A stretch of DNA of 53,592 bases. Origin: an uncultured Prevotella sp. GTDB lineage: Bacteria; Bacteroidota; Bacteroidia; Bacteroidales; Bacteroidaceae. A program made the position numbers and the translations under genes. The notes beneath the pieces are model-generated. The model saw only the letters and a program-made list of their open reading frames with translations, was not told the DNA's origin and did no database searches. This document shows positions 41,953 to 52,400 of the stretch, piece after piece. The stretch spans positions 1 to 53,592 of the forward strand of contig CAAGKM010000002.1 of assembly GCA_900770395.1 (NCBI GenBank), in the 5' to 3' direction. Positions within the stretch are counted from its first letter, which is position 1; each line of letters starts with the position of its first letter.

Positions 41953-44196
41953 TTACTCTGCCAGTGGGTCGAATGTGCCGTTAGCGCCACCGTTGTTGTA
42001 GTCACCCCAACCGATGGTCTGCTCAATACCAATGTTATTTGACATGGCTCCCTGACCAAGTCCAAGGAAATAATATTTCGGGAAGAACTTCATGTAAAGC
42101 AATGCCTTATCAGAGTCGCGTGAGTCACCTATCCTATCCTTACGCTCAAGATATTTTTTATAGAACTCGCTAAGAGTAGTTAGCTGTGGCTCAAGCTCAT
42201 TGCGTAGGTCTACGGCAGCAGGACGGATACCATCATACTGATTGGGATAAGTTGCAGTCTTGTCAGCCAGAGGGTCTGGATTGATAATCACGCCATCTTT
42301 TACCTCGATCTTATCACCGCCAAGACCATCGTTGAAGTTTGTGCGTACATAGAAATACATTCTCTCACGACGCTGACCGTTAAGAGGCTTAAAGCCTAAC
42401 CAAGTACAGGTATTGCCACCCCAACCAGTAAGAGTCCATGATGAAGGAGCACCCTCCACTTTCTCTGCACCACCGTCAAAGAGCATCCACCGGCGCATGT
42501 CATCAAAGCGCTTACCCTCGTACGCCAACTCTATCTGACGCTCATAGAGCACAGCAGCCATACATGCAGCCTGGTCGCCAGAGATAGCAGGATCAAGTCC
42601 ACAATCACCTGTATATCCAACACGCTGACGGATACGCTTCAGCTGAGCCACTGCCTCGCCCATTTCACCGGCACCAGCAGCAGCCTCTGCAAAGTTGAGC
42701 AGTACCTCTGCATAACGCAGTTCGATGAAAGGACAAGCATTGTATTTAAAACCGTTTGTTCCACTGAAATCATAACGTGGCTTACTTACGTCAACATCAT
42801 CAGAACGTTTGCGGATATACATACCACGTGCCTTATCAAGCAGGTTGTCTGTACCGTATGTCTTACCGTTCTGGTCCGCATCGTCACGGTCCTCAGCTTT
42901 TGCATACCAAACATAACTCCAAAGTTCATAGTCGGAACCCTTGTAAGGATTGTATGTGGTGCTGGTATTAGGATCACCCTCAAACGCCCAGCGTACACCA
43001 GTGAAAGCAAATGTGCGATAGAAACGCGGGTCACGGTTAAGGAAAGGAAGTGCGGGGTTATAAGTCACAGAAGACGCAGCTGTCTTGGTATAGCTGTCAT
43101 ACTGTGATGGTCGCTTACCATCACTCATCGGGAAGAGGTCAACCATAGTTGCTGACGGTTCCTTACCACCATTACCAAGAGTATTTGTAGGACGGATGCC
43201 ACGCTCCCATGGATTGTTGCGTGAATAGTCTGGCACACCGCCATCCTCAATCTTGTTGTAAAGTGTCACAAATACAGCCTCCATATTGCTGTCAGCATTG
43301 AACATCTCAGCCCATGCCGAGGCGTTCACACCTGGCTTGCTCTCACCATAAAGACCATATCCGCAAGAGTTAATTACCGAAAGATCTTTCTTCATCTCGG
43401 TATATGCGGTCTTCCAACGTGTCTCATCATTAGTGCGGTTAAACAGAGGACTTGCCCAAAGCAAGAGCACACGTCCCTTAAGTGCAAGAGCTGTACCTGA
43501 AGTAACACGTCCGTAGTTTGCCGTTGGGTTTTCCCATCCACCGTTTGTTGTAAAAGGAGCAAGAAGCTCAGCCGATTTCTCAAGGTCTTCAATAATAAAC
43601 TTCATGGTCTCCTTTGTGGTTGAACGTGGTGTAAAAACACCTGCGGTTGGTTTCTGTACCTCTTTTACGAGAGGTACACCTCCATACCACTTCATCAAGT
43701 TATAGTAACACCATGCACGGAAGAAATATGCCTGACCAAGAATCTCGTTCTTATCAGACTCGCTCAATGTACCTGCTGTCACGCCCTCAATAATGTCATT
43801 GATATTACGGATACGCCCCCATACAGATTCCTTTATGTTGTTTGCCTGATTTTGGAAATAATCAGGCACAGAGTTTGTTCCTGACATATATGTCATTTCC
43901 TTCTGAGGATCAACGAACTTGCTGAAACCACTATACTCCTCTGTGCTCTGGCTCCAATCATCAGCACTACCGGTGCTCGTGTTTTTCCACGACGGTCCTG
44001 CGTTAACATCTGGCATACAGTTCACCACAGCATCGCTCAAACGGCCTTTTGCACCCTCAAGATTATTGTATGCATCTTCTCTGTCCACCGCATCATAGTT
44101 CTTCAGCTCGTCCATAAAGTCCTCGCTGCACGATGTGAGCATCAACATAGACGCAGAGAACATCAATGCGCAACCTATTATATTTATCTTTTTCAT
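41953..44196 (-). CDS. SusD/RagB-family outer-membrane nutrient-binding lipoprotein
   Basis: This 747-residue lipoprotein has lipobox LTSC (Cys23) followed by SEDFMDE, a surface-export signal. SusD-family landmarks include the AYFFRAWCYYNLMKWYGGVPLV helix segment in two parts and FIELRYAEVLLNFAEAA near the C-terminal third. It covers the SusC pore on the cell surface and captures the glycan. At 747 residues it is longer than SusD itself (about 550), as in several pectin- and complex-glycan systems. It follows susC by 26 bases. Confidence 0.93.
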   Translation of the reverse strand: MKKINIIGCALMFSASMLMLTSCSEDFMDELKNYDAVDREDAYNNLEGAKGRLSDAVVNCMPDVNAGPSWKNTSTGSADDWSQSTEEYSGFSKFVDPQKEMTYMSGTNSVPDYFQNQANNIKESVWGRIRNINDIIEGVTAGTLSESDKNEILGQAYFFRAWCYYNLMKWYGGVPLVKEVQKPTAGVFTPRSTTKETMKFIIEDLEKSAELLAPFTTNGGWENPTANYGRVTSGTALALKGRVLLLWASPLFNRTNDETRWKTAYTEMKKDLSVINSCGYGLYGESKPGVNASAWAEMFNADSNMEAVFVTLYNKIEDGGVPDYSRNNPWERGIRPTNTLGNGGKEPSATMVDLFPMSDGKRPSQYDSYTKTAASSVTYNPALPFLNRDPRFYRTFAFTGVRWAFEGDPNTSTTYNPYKGSDYELWSYVWYAKAEDRDDADQNGKTYGTDNLLDKARGMYIRKRSDDVDVSKPRYDFSGTNGFKYNACPFIELRYAEVLLNFAEAAAGAGEMGEAVAQLKRIRQRVGYTGDCGLDPAISGDQAACMAAVLYERQIELAYEGKRFDDMRRWMLFDGGAEKVEGAPSSWTLTGWGGNTCTWLGFKPLNGQRRERMYFYVRTNFNDGLGGDKIEVKDGVIINPDPLADKTATYPNQYDGIRPAAVDLRNELEPQLTTLSEFYKKYLERKDRIGDSRDSDKALLYMKFFPKYYFLGLGQGAMSNNIGIEQTIGWGDYNNGGANGTFDPLAE

Positions 44197-44222
44197 ATTT
44201 ATAACGTCTCCTTTATTTATTT

Positions 44223-47200
44223 TTAGAATGAAACATTAAGACCGACTGTGAACTTGCGCAGTGTTGGATAGCTGCCATACGAAGTCATCGGATCCATGAA
44301 ATTGTCTGGATATGGGTTACAGAAGCTCAAGAGGTTCTGACCTGTCACATTCACGCGCACGCTCTCAAGACCGATAGGCTTAATCCAGCTTGCAGGAAGC
44401 TTGTATGCCAGTGTGAGACGGTTCAGACGGATGCGTGTGCCGCTTACTCTCCAGAAGTTAGATGTAACGCTATTTACGCTTGAGTATGCCAAATTAGGCA
44501 GTGAACCGTAAAGGTTCTGCTTCACTGTAACATTACCCTGTGCGTCTACTACGTCCTGATAAACGAACATATTGTCCGGGTTCCAGAACGACGGCATGTT
44601 TGTGAACTCAATCGATGTTGAAGGCTTAAGAGCCTGCGAAGGGATAAAGCTGTATCCACCCCAGCTTGCGCTCAACTGTGCTGAAATAGAGAAGCTCTTG
44701 TACTCTGCACTGAGATTTGTTGTGAAGCCCCAAGGATTAGAGCGGTTGCTCAGACACACCTGGTCGTCCTTCTCATCAACGATGCCGTCAGGTCCTGCGT
44801 ATGTGCCATCAGCCTGCTGTGCACCACGAATATCCTTGTAGATAAGCATACCAGGACGCACGTCGTCTTTCGACATACCCATGTAAGATGTGATGTTATA
44901 TTTCTTGAAATACTCCTCTATGTCCTGGAATGAGCGGAACATACCGATGCACTGCATACCCCATGTACCGATGTCAAGGCGGTGACCACGGCGAACAGAG
45001 CGATAGATATTCTCTGTAGCCCACTCCATCTCGAGCATCTTGTTGTCAGAGTAGCCTGTATTGATGCCAATCTTATACTTAAAGTCCTTACCAATCTTGT
45101 CCTTCCAGTTGAGTGAGAGCTCAACGCCCCAGCTGTCCATCTCACCCCAGTTTTCCTTGGCAGACGGTGTACCGATAGTACCAGCCAAAGACACATTGTG
45201 GTTAAGAAGCATGTCACGGTTCCATACATAGTAAGCATCGAAGTTGATACCCAAACGGTTGTTGAGCACGTTGAAATCGATACCGAAGTTTGCCTTATAC
45301 GACTTATCCCATGTGGCATCACGGTTTATTGCCGAGTTTTGTTTGTTCATTGATACACGGTTACCGGCATTTTGCTCGTCACCAGTACCATAGATAGTAC
45401 CCTTATCCTTATCAGAACCATAGCTTGCTTTCCACATCCAAGGTGTAGTATTGTCACGACCGGTAAGACCGAACGAAGCACGAACCTTCAAGTAGTCAAT
45501 CCATTTTACATCCCTAAACCAAGGCTCCTGTGACACAATCCAACCTCCAGAGATTGAAGGGAAGAATCCCCAGCGGTTCTCTGGCGCGAATCGTGTCGAT
45601 GAGTCTTCACGGAAAAGGAACTCCAACAGATAAGTGTCGTTGTAAACATAGTTGATGCGTCCAACGTATGAGAGCATACCAGCCTCACTACGTGTGAATG
45701 TAGTGGTCATGTCACCCATCTTGTCTGGTGCGGCCGTATTACTCTGACCGTTTGAGTATGGTAAAACTTTCTGAACATTACCCTGCAGCCACTCACTCTC
45801 ACTCTTTGACTTCTCTATGGTGAAGAGTCCAGCAACATGGTGCTTACCAAAATCACGGGCGTATGACACAACAAAGTTCATCTGATAGTTGTCGGCACGC
45901 GACATTGAGCGCTCAAGATATCCATAACCATCTCTACCACCATTTGACACTGCAGTACCACCATTCGCAAGACGGAAGTTTGACTCGTCGTAAAGGTCGC
46001 TCTGGTCTACGCCGGCAATAGGAGTATAGAGGTGCTCACCGCTGCCAAAACGTGTGTTCATATAATAAGCGTTATAGGCTGAGCCGTATTGGTTGCTCTT
46101 ATCCTGGGCAATGCTCTTTGAGTAAGAGAACTTCATGCGAAGACCTTTAAGAGGTTTCAACCAGTCGAAGTCGTACTCCAGACTACCACTGACGCTCATG
46201 TTGTTCGAGCTAGATCTGCTGTAGTCGCCATTGTTGTTAAGCTCATCAAAAGAGTAGAGCTGGTTGCCGTCCTTCTGTGAATTGCTTGGACCATATGATG
46301 CAATAGTATAGCCGTTCACCTCCTCAGGCATATAGTAAGGACGTGTGAGCAGAAGGTTATAGTCCTTCTCGCTGTTCGTACCACCCACCTTGTTCAGAGG
46401 AGTGTTCTTTTTGCCGTAGTCACCAGTAACAGAGAGTGAGGCCTTAAGATGATCACTGAGGTCTACGTTTACACCTGCGTTGTAGTTCCAGCGGTCATAG
46501 TCGAGATTTCCAAGGTTTCCATCCTGCTTAAAGTAAGACATACCTGCAAAATAGTTCACCTTCTCAGTGGCACCGCCAATGTTAACACTATGACGCTGTG
46601 TGAGTGACGACTCCCAGTATTTGTCGAGCAGATTATAGTTGAGACTCTTCATTGCCTCAAGCTCGTCTGCCTGGAAACGGCCATGCAGAATATTGTCTGC
46701 AGTATAAGTTGCCTTAGGGTCGGCAGCGGCAACTGCATTAAACAGTTTTCCATACTGATAAGAGTTCAGCATCTTTGGATGTGACACAGCATCGTTGATA
46801 CCAAACTGTCCGCTATAAGAGATTTTCGGCTTGCCCTGCTTACCTTTCTTTGTGGTTACGAGGATAACACCGTTTGCGGCACGCGCACCATAGACAGCAG
46901 CTGCGGCATCTTTAAGCACAGAGATGTTCTCAACCATTGAGGCATCAAGATTGTTGAAAGCCTCCTCGCCAAGGTTACGGTCACTGTTACCCACCTTTAT
47001 AATAGGATAAATATAGCCGTCGATAACATATAGGGGACTTGTCTCTGTTGAACCGACAGATGCCATGTCGTTGGCATTACGGATTGATATTCGGGCTGTC
47101 TCACCAGGACGTGACTCACCGCCACTAACACCAAGACCGTTCACCAAACCGCTAAGTGTGCTTGCCAGACCTGTTGACGCCAAGTCCTGTATCTCATCCA

Positions 47201-47579
47201 CAGGGACAGTTGCCACAGAACCTGTCAAGTGAGCCTTCTTCTGTGTGCCGTATCCCACAACCACTACCTCGCCGAGGCTCTGTGCATCTTCCTTCATCAC
47301 AATCTTGCTGTTCTTGAAGTTCGACACTTTCTGTGTGATATAGCCAATATAGGAAATCTCTATCTCCTTACCCTTTGGCACATTGAGGGTAAAATTACCG
47401 TCAAAATCGGTAATTGTGGCACCACCGCCACCTACAATCTTCACTGTCGCTCCGATAATAGGCTCGCCATTCTCGTCAACGACATTTCCCTTGAAAGCCT
47501 GCTGGGCGTATGCCGATGCCGCAAACAGCATCATAACCACAAGGCTAAGGCAATATTTTATAATATGATTATGTTTCAT
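44223..47579 (-). CDS. SusC/RagA-family TonB-dependent outer-membrane receptor
   Basis: This protein of about 1118 residues has a signal peptide (about 1-26). It then has a carboxypeptidase-regulatory-like domain (FKGNVVDENGEPIIGATV and ISYIGYITQKV), a TonB plug domain (EVVVVGYGTQKK, then PLYVIDGY) and a 22-strand barrel ending in LRKFTVGLNVSF. It imports oligosaccharides with energy from TonB. The reading frame is open to a TTG at 47588; I use the ATG at 47577-47579 (MKHNHIIKYCL). It lies between the DUF5123-like lipoprotein gene and susD in one operon. Confidence 0.95.
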   Translation of the reverse strand: MKHNHIIKYCLSLVVMMLFAASAYAQQAFKGNVVDENGEPIIGATVKIVGGGGATITDFDGNFTLNVPKGKEIEISYIGYITQKVSNFKNSKIVMKEDAQSLGEVVVVGYGTQKKAHLTGSVATVPVDEIQDLASTGLASTLSGLVNGLGVSGGESRPGETARISIRNANDMASVGSTETSPLYVIDGYIYPIIKVGNSDRNLGEEAFNNLDASMVENISVLKDAAAAVYGARAANGVILVTTKKGKQGKPKISYSGQFGINDAVSHPKMLNSYQYGKLFNAVAAADPKATYTADNILHGRFQADELEAMKSLNYNLLDKYWESSLTQRHSVNIGGATEKVNYFAGMSYFKQDGNLGNLDYDRWNYNAGVNVDLSDHLKASLSVTGDYGKKNTPLNKVGGTNSEKDYNLLLTRPYYMPEEVNGYTIASYGPSNSQKDGNQLYSFDELNNNGDYSRSSSNNMSVSGSLEYDFDWLKPLKGLRMKFSYSKSIAQDKSNQYGSAYNAYYMNTRFGSGEHLYTPIAGVDQSDLYDESNFRLANGGTAVSNGGRDGYGYLERSMSRADNYQMNFVVSYARDFGKHHVAGLFTIEKSKSESEWLQGNVQKVLPYSNGQSNTAAPDKMGDMTTTFTRSEAGMLSYVGRINYVYNDTYLLEFLFREDSSTRFAPENRWGFFPSISGGWIVSQEPWFRDVKWIDYLKVRASFGLTGRDNTTPWMWKASYGSDKDKGTIYGTGDEQNAGNRVSMNKQNSAINRDATWDKSYKANFGIDFNVLNNRLGINFDAYYVWNRDMLLNHNVSLAGTIGTPSAKENWGEMDSWGVELSLNWKDKIGKDFKYKIGINTGYSDNKMLEMEWATENIYRSVRRGHRLDIGTWGMQCIGMFRSFQDIEEYFKKYNITSYMGMSKDDVRPGMLIYKDIRGAQQADGTYAGPDGIVDEKDDQVCLSNRSNPWGFTTNLSAEYKSFSISAQLSASWGGYSFIPSQALKPSTSIEFTNMPSFWNPDNMFVYQDVVDAQGNVTVKQNLYGSLPNLAYSSVNSVTSNFWRVSGTRIRLNRLTLAYKLPASWIKPIGLESVRVNVTGQNLLSFCNPYPDNFMDPMTSYGSYPTLRKFTVGLNVSF

Positions 47580-47616
47580 AATTATCAATGTTGAAATAAT
47601 ATGATTCTATATTCTT

Positions 47617-49134
47617 TTATTCTCTCCAACGTGGGTCACCGATGGTTGAGGAAATAACTCCACGAGGCTTCAGGTTGATACCACCGTTTGGTTTGGTGAG
47701 GTCAAGCTCCTGCAGGAAAGGACCTACGAAGTCAGGATCCTCCTCTGTACAGTAGTTCTGCTTGTCGGTACCGTCTGTTGCATTTGTGTAACAGTAAATG
47801 GTGTTCTTAGCCTGGTCAATGTCCTTTGTGCAGTTGCCAATAGCCTTGTTCACGCGCCAAGTATCGTAGAAAATGTTGCCGTTCATTGAGAATGTCACAT
47901 TGCCGTTGCTCACCATACGGTCAGCAAAGTTCTTGCCGCTCATACACTTCACCCAAGTATTATTTTCAATTGTTGTTCTTCCGCTTTTTTCATATGCCTT
48001 GCCGAAAAGTTTTAAAGGTACGGCATTACTTGCGCTTGCCATACGCAGTGTAAACGCCTCACTGTTATCAACAATGTTAAGAAATGTATTGTTGCGCAAT
48101 GTCATAGTAAGATAACCGCCTGTCTTCGTATCCGGATCATAACAAAAATTAATGAGTCCTTTGTTTGTTGCATTATTAAGTTGTACAATACAATCTGTAA
48201 TGCGAAGGTCTTTCATTGCCCATGATGTGCCTTTATTTGCCCAAAACAGAGACATTGGAAGATTTTTCACCATACATTCAGACATGACAACAGGATCTTC
48301 AATAACCAATGTTTTCTGGGTGGCTCCACCATCGGCATATCCTAAAACATCATATTTGCAGTTCTCGTACACATCTGGCTCATCGTAGCTTGCCTTATCA
48401 AGACACAGCAAACCAACATTGGATGTTGTTGTGACAGCCATATCAGTGCAGTCGAAGTCAATCCATTTCACCTTCAAACCTGCACCAGTCCAGATGCTGC
48501 CCTTGTCACCTACCTTTACAATAGGATGGTCAACCTTGTTGCCGCGCAGTGTATACTTGTTGTTCTTAAAGTTTGCAACATCATTCAAAGTATACTCACC
48601 ACCTGCCTCAAGCTCAAATGCCAATTCATTTTCACTGCTTGTAACATTTGCATTAATAAATTCCGCAATGTCGCTACCGTTTGGAATAATTGTCGCATCA
48701 ATCATCGTGGAATAAGCAAAGAGTGTAGCCTCTTCAGCATCCTTGTTGTTGAGCTTGACATTTCCAATTGTCCTTACCGACACACTATATTTTGTGTCAT
48801 CAGTCTTTGGAAAAAGTGCAGTGCATCCGTCAACAATGTCATCGAACACCACAACAGGATTTTCTGGGTCATCAACATTATGTACAGTCACATCATAACC
48901 GCCTGCACCATCGACAACGTCCCATGTCACTTTGACTTTCTCTGAACCGTCAGACATGGTTACCGTAGAGAAACTTTTCTGTGTCAGCTCAGGTGACACC
49001 AGTGTAGTGTTGTGCACACTTGAGCCGAACGTCTCATCAGTAAAGCCATCCTGTGCACACGACACAGCAATCAGTGAGAATAAGGCAAGGCATGCCCCCC
49101 CACTCATTTTGATTAAAGAATGTCTTTTCTTCAT
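47617..49134 (-). CDS. Surface glycan-binding lipoprotein, DUF4957/DUF5123-like
   Basis: This 505-residue lipoprotein has lipobox VSC (Cys26). It then has a fibronectin-like part (about 60-140, VTWDVVDGAGGYDVTV) and a beta-helix-like region (about 170-500) with repeated short strands such as LRITDCIVQLNN and LRNNTFLNIVDN. Proteins of this make-up commonly accompany pectin-degrading loci in Bacteroidota and bind the glycan at the surface; that substrate is an inference. It is the first gene of the operon, ahead of susC and susD, whereas such binding proteins usually follow susD. Confidence 0.82.
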   Translation of the reverse strand: MKKRHSLIKMSGGACLALFSLIAVSCAQDGFTDETFGSSVHNTTLVSPELTQKSFSTVTMSDGSEKVKVTWDVVDGAGGYDVTVHNVDDPENPVVVFDDIVDGCTALFPKTDDTKYSVSVRTIGNVKLNNKDAEEATLFAYSTMIDATIIPNGSDIAEFINANVTSSENELAFELEAGGEYTLNDVANFKNNKYTLRGNKVDHPIVKVGDKGSIWTGAGLKVKWIDFDCTDMAVTTTSNVGLLCLDKASYDEPDVYENCKYDVLGYADGGATQKTLVIEDPVVMSECMVKNLPMSLFWANKGTSWAMKDLRITDCIVQLNNATNKGLINFCYDPDTKTGGYLTMTLRNNTFLNIVDNSEAFTLRMASASNAVPLKLFGKAYEKSGRTTIENNTWVKCMSGKNFADRMVSNGNVTFSMNGNIFYDTWRVNKAIGNCTKDIDQAKNTIYCYTNATDGTDKQNYCTEEDPDFVGPFLQELDLTKPNGGINLKPRGVISSTIGDPRWRE

Positions 49135-49241
49135 AAATTCGATATTTGTTAGTTTGTTTTTAAATAATTTTTGCTTTGTTTTTATAATTATTCTTAGCTA
49201 TAGAACGCCTTAGTAGTTTGTTTGTACTCATTCCGGGACTG

Positions 49242-49272
49242 CAAAGATAATACATTTTTTGAAATCCCCAAA
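49242..49272 (-). promoter_or_regulatory. Promoter of the lipoprotein-susC-susD operon
   Basis: TTTG (49269-49272) on the reverse strand, 19 bases, then TATCTTTG (49242-49249). It leaves a leader of about 100 bases before the lipoprotein gene. The rest of the 343-base divergent region (49135-49477) holds one GGAGTTA-type repeat fragment near 49373-49388 and the oppositely directed promoter. Confidence 0.82.
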
Positions 49273-49423
49273 ATATTTCAATAAAATATTCCATGAATAT
49301 GACGAAAATTCCCATGGGAACGATGCGGGCGAGAAACATCGGCACCCTACGGGGTATGATGATACCGCGCAACTCCACACTCCTCACGTTCGGCAAAAAA
49401 AATATTAAAATTTTATTTTATAT

Positions 49424-49454
49424 TTTGTTTTGTGCCCGTTTATTCGTAATTTTG
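49424..49454 (+). promoter_or_regulatory. Promoter of the beta-helix protein gene
   Basis: TTTG (49424-49427), 19 bases, then TAATTTTG (49447-49454), with the ATG 24 bases after the -7 box. An A/T element related to those at 15327 and 15444 precedes it (49391-49410). Confidence 0.8.
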
Positions 49455-49477
49455 CAAAAGAATCAAAACAAACTAAA

Positions 49478-52400
49478 ATGAGAAAACTACTTACTGCATT
49501 ATTTATGGCTGCATTGCTGGCGGGCACGGCAGATGCGGCAAAGAAAAAAGAATTGTATGTGCCCATGGACTATTCAACCTGCGGCTACCGTGCGTCGGAA
49601 TGCAAGATTCCCGATGTTCTCAATGTGGTGTTTGTGGGCAACGACGGCAGCAGTGACTGCGGGGCAAGAATTCAGCGTGCCATCGACTATGTTTCGTCAT
49701 TGAAGCCTGACGGACAGGGCTTCCGTGGCGCGGTGCTGCTTGGCGAGGGTGTGTATAACACAAGCAAGGCACTGAGGATAGGCACATCGGGAGTGGTGCT
49801 GCGCGGACAAGGTGCCGGCAAGACCATAATAAAGAAGAACGGGGTGGACCGTGGAGCCACTATATATATAATAGGTACGCGCGAGAGAGTTGTTGGCGAC
49901 ACCACGACTGTGGCTGACGATAAAGTCATGGCTGGCGGCACCTCGCTCACAGTTGCAAGTACGAAGGGCATGGCTGTAGGCGGCAACATTGAGATAGTGC
50001 GCCCTTCCACCAGGGAATGGATAGCCTCGCTGAAGTGTGACGACTTTGGCGGAGGGCTCGACTATACAGGCTGGAAGCCAGGCGATGTGGACATAACATG
50101 GAAGCGCACCGTGACGGCAATCAACGGCAATAAGATAACACTTGATGCCCCAATCACCACCACCATTGACAACAAGTGGGGCGGGGCTTTTGTCACTACA
50201 AGCCACCGCACGGGCATGGTTGTAAACTGCGGTGTGGAAAATCTTACCGTGAAGAGCGAGGTGAACGGCTGGAATCCAAAGGACGAGGATCATGCCTGGG
50301 ATGGAGTGTGGATGGATGATGCCCGCGACTGCTGGGTGCGCCGCTGCAGCTTTGTACATCTTGCCGGCTCGGCGGTGAACTTGCAGAAAGAGACAAGCCG
50401 CATCACCGTTGAGGACTGTGTGGCGAGGGAACCTGTGTCGGAAATAGGCGGATGGCGCCGCAGCACGTTCCTCACCCGTGGACAGCAGAACCTGATACAG
50501 CGCTGTGTGAGCCGTAATGGAATACATGACTTTGTTGCCGATTTCTGTGCGGCTGGTCCAAACGCCTTTGTGCAGTGCGAGGCTATAGAGAGTCTTGGAT
50601 TCAGTGGCAGCATCGGCTCGTGGGCGGCGGGACTGCTGTTTGACATCGTTGACATTGACGGCAATGATATCAGGCTGGGCAACTTAGAGCAGTTTCAGAC
50701 TGGAACGGGATGGAACTCTGCCAACAGTATGCTGTGGCAGTGTACAGGCTCAACGCTTTACTGCTATTCGCCCGATGCCGACAACCGCTCTGGCGCCAAC
50801 GGCTGCTGGGGCACGCTCATAGGAAATGCCGAATGGACTGAGAGCAACAATCACGTGAATCCGCGCTCGCTGTTCTACAGTCAGCTGGAGAACCGTTTGA
50901 AAGGCAGCAATGCTGATGCTCCCGACGGATATATACTGCCACGTAACACCAACGCATCGTCGAGCCCCACGGTGGAGGCTGCGAGGGAGATGGCACAGGA
51001 GGCCCTCACCACGCCCCGCCTTACCCTTGAGATGTGGATTGACTCGGTGCCTTATACTGCAAGTGTCTCTGAAAAAGGTGTGAAAAGCATCGATGAGATA
51101 AAAGCTCCTAAAAAGGTGAGAGCGAAGAGTACAGCCAACGACTTTGCCGTGACGGACGGAAAGATAACCATGAACGGCAGAATGGTGGTGGGCAATCTCT
51201 ACAGCATTCCGTGGTGGAACGGAAGGGTGAAGGACAATTTTTTGGATAATGTTACGGCAAAGCCGGCTATAGCACGTTTTGTGCCCGGGCGTGAGGGCAG
51301 AATATGGACGGACAGGATTGACTCTACTGTGACTTATCTGAAGAAACGCCGTTATGCCGCCCTTGACCAGCATTATGGACTGTGGTATGATTTGCGCCGC
51401 ATCGACCATGAGCGTGTGCGCCGTGCCGACGGCAACGTTGAGGCACCATTCTACGACCAGCCTTTCAGCCGCAGCGGCAAGGGAAAGGCGTGGGACGGAC
51501 TCAGCCTTTACGACATAGAGAAACCTAACCGCTGGTATTGGTCACGGCTCAACGAGTTTGCCGAGAAGGGTGCTAAGGAAGGAATGCTGCTGTTCAACGA
51601 AAATTATTTCCAGCACAACATACTTGAGGCTGGGGCACATTGGGTGGACTGCCCCTGGAGACCAGTGAACAACGTTGGGCAGACCGACGGCTGTTTCCCT
51701 GAGCCTGTGCCGTTTACTGGCGACAAACGTATTTTTGTGGCTGAACAGTTCTACGACATCAACAATGCTCAGATGAAAAAGCTTCACAGAAACTATATCC
51801 GTATGTGTCTCGACCAGCTGAAGGACAGGGATAACGTGGTGCAACTCACAAGCGACGAGTACACCGGTCCGCTGCACTTCACGCAGTTCTGGCTTAAGAC
51901 CGTGGAGGAATGGGAGAGCGAGACGGGCAATCACCCAATGATAGCGTTGAGCTGCTGCAAGGATGCGCAGGATGCAATACTCGAAGACCCTATATATAAT
52001 AAGGTGGTAGATATTATCGATATACGCTACTGGCACTACAACACCCAGGAACTGTGGGCACCCGCAGCAGGACAGAACTTGGCTCCACGTCAGCACATGC
52101 GCAAATGGAAGGTTGGCAAGACAGGTTTTGATGAGGTTTACCGTGCGGTGAAGGAATATGCAGTGAAATATCCCGACAAGGCAGTGACCTATTTCGGTCA
52201 GCAGTATCCTGCATTCGGCTGGGCGGTGATGATGGCGGGAGGCTCATTGCCAAACATTCCTGTGAGCGATGAGAGCTTCCTCGCTGCGGTAGCCAAGATG
52301 CGCAATGTCATTGACGGCGGCAATGTGTATAAGATGATTGGCGGCGACAACGGAGCAGTGATCTACACCATGGGCAACGAGCCATACAGTGTAAAAATAA

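Noticed and set aside
49430..49477. Upstream TTG start for the beta-helix protein
   Set aside because: It lies between the -33 and -7 boxes, and the ATG at 49478 gives a normal signal peptide.
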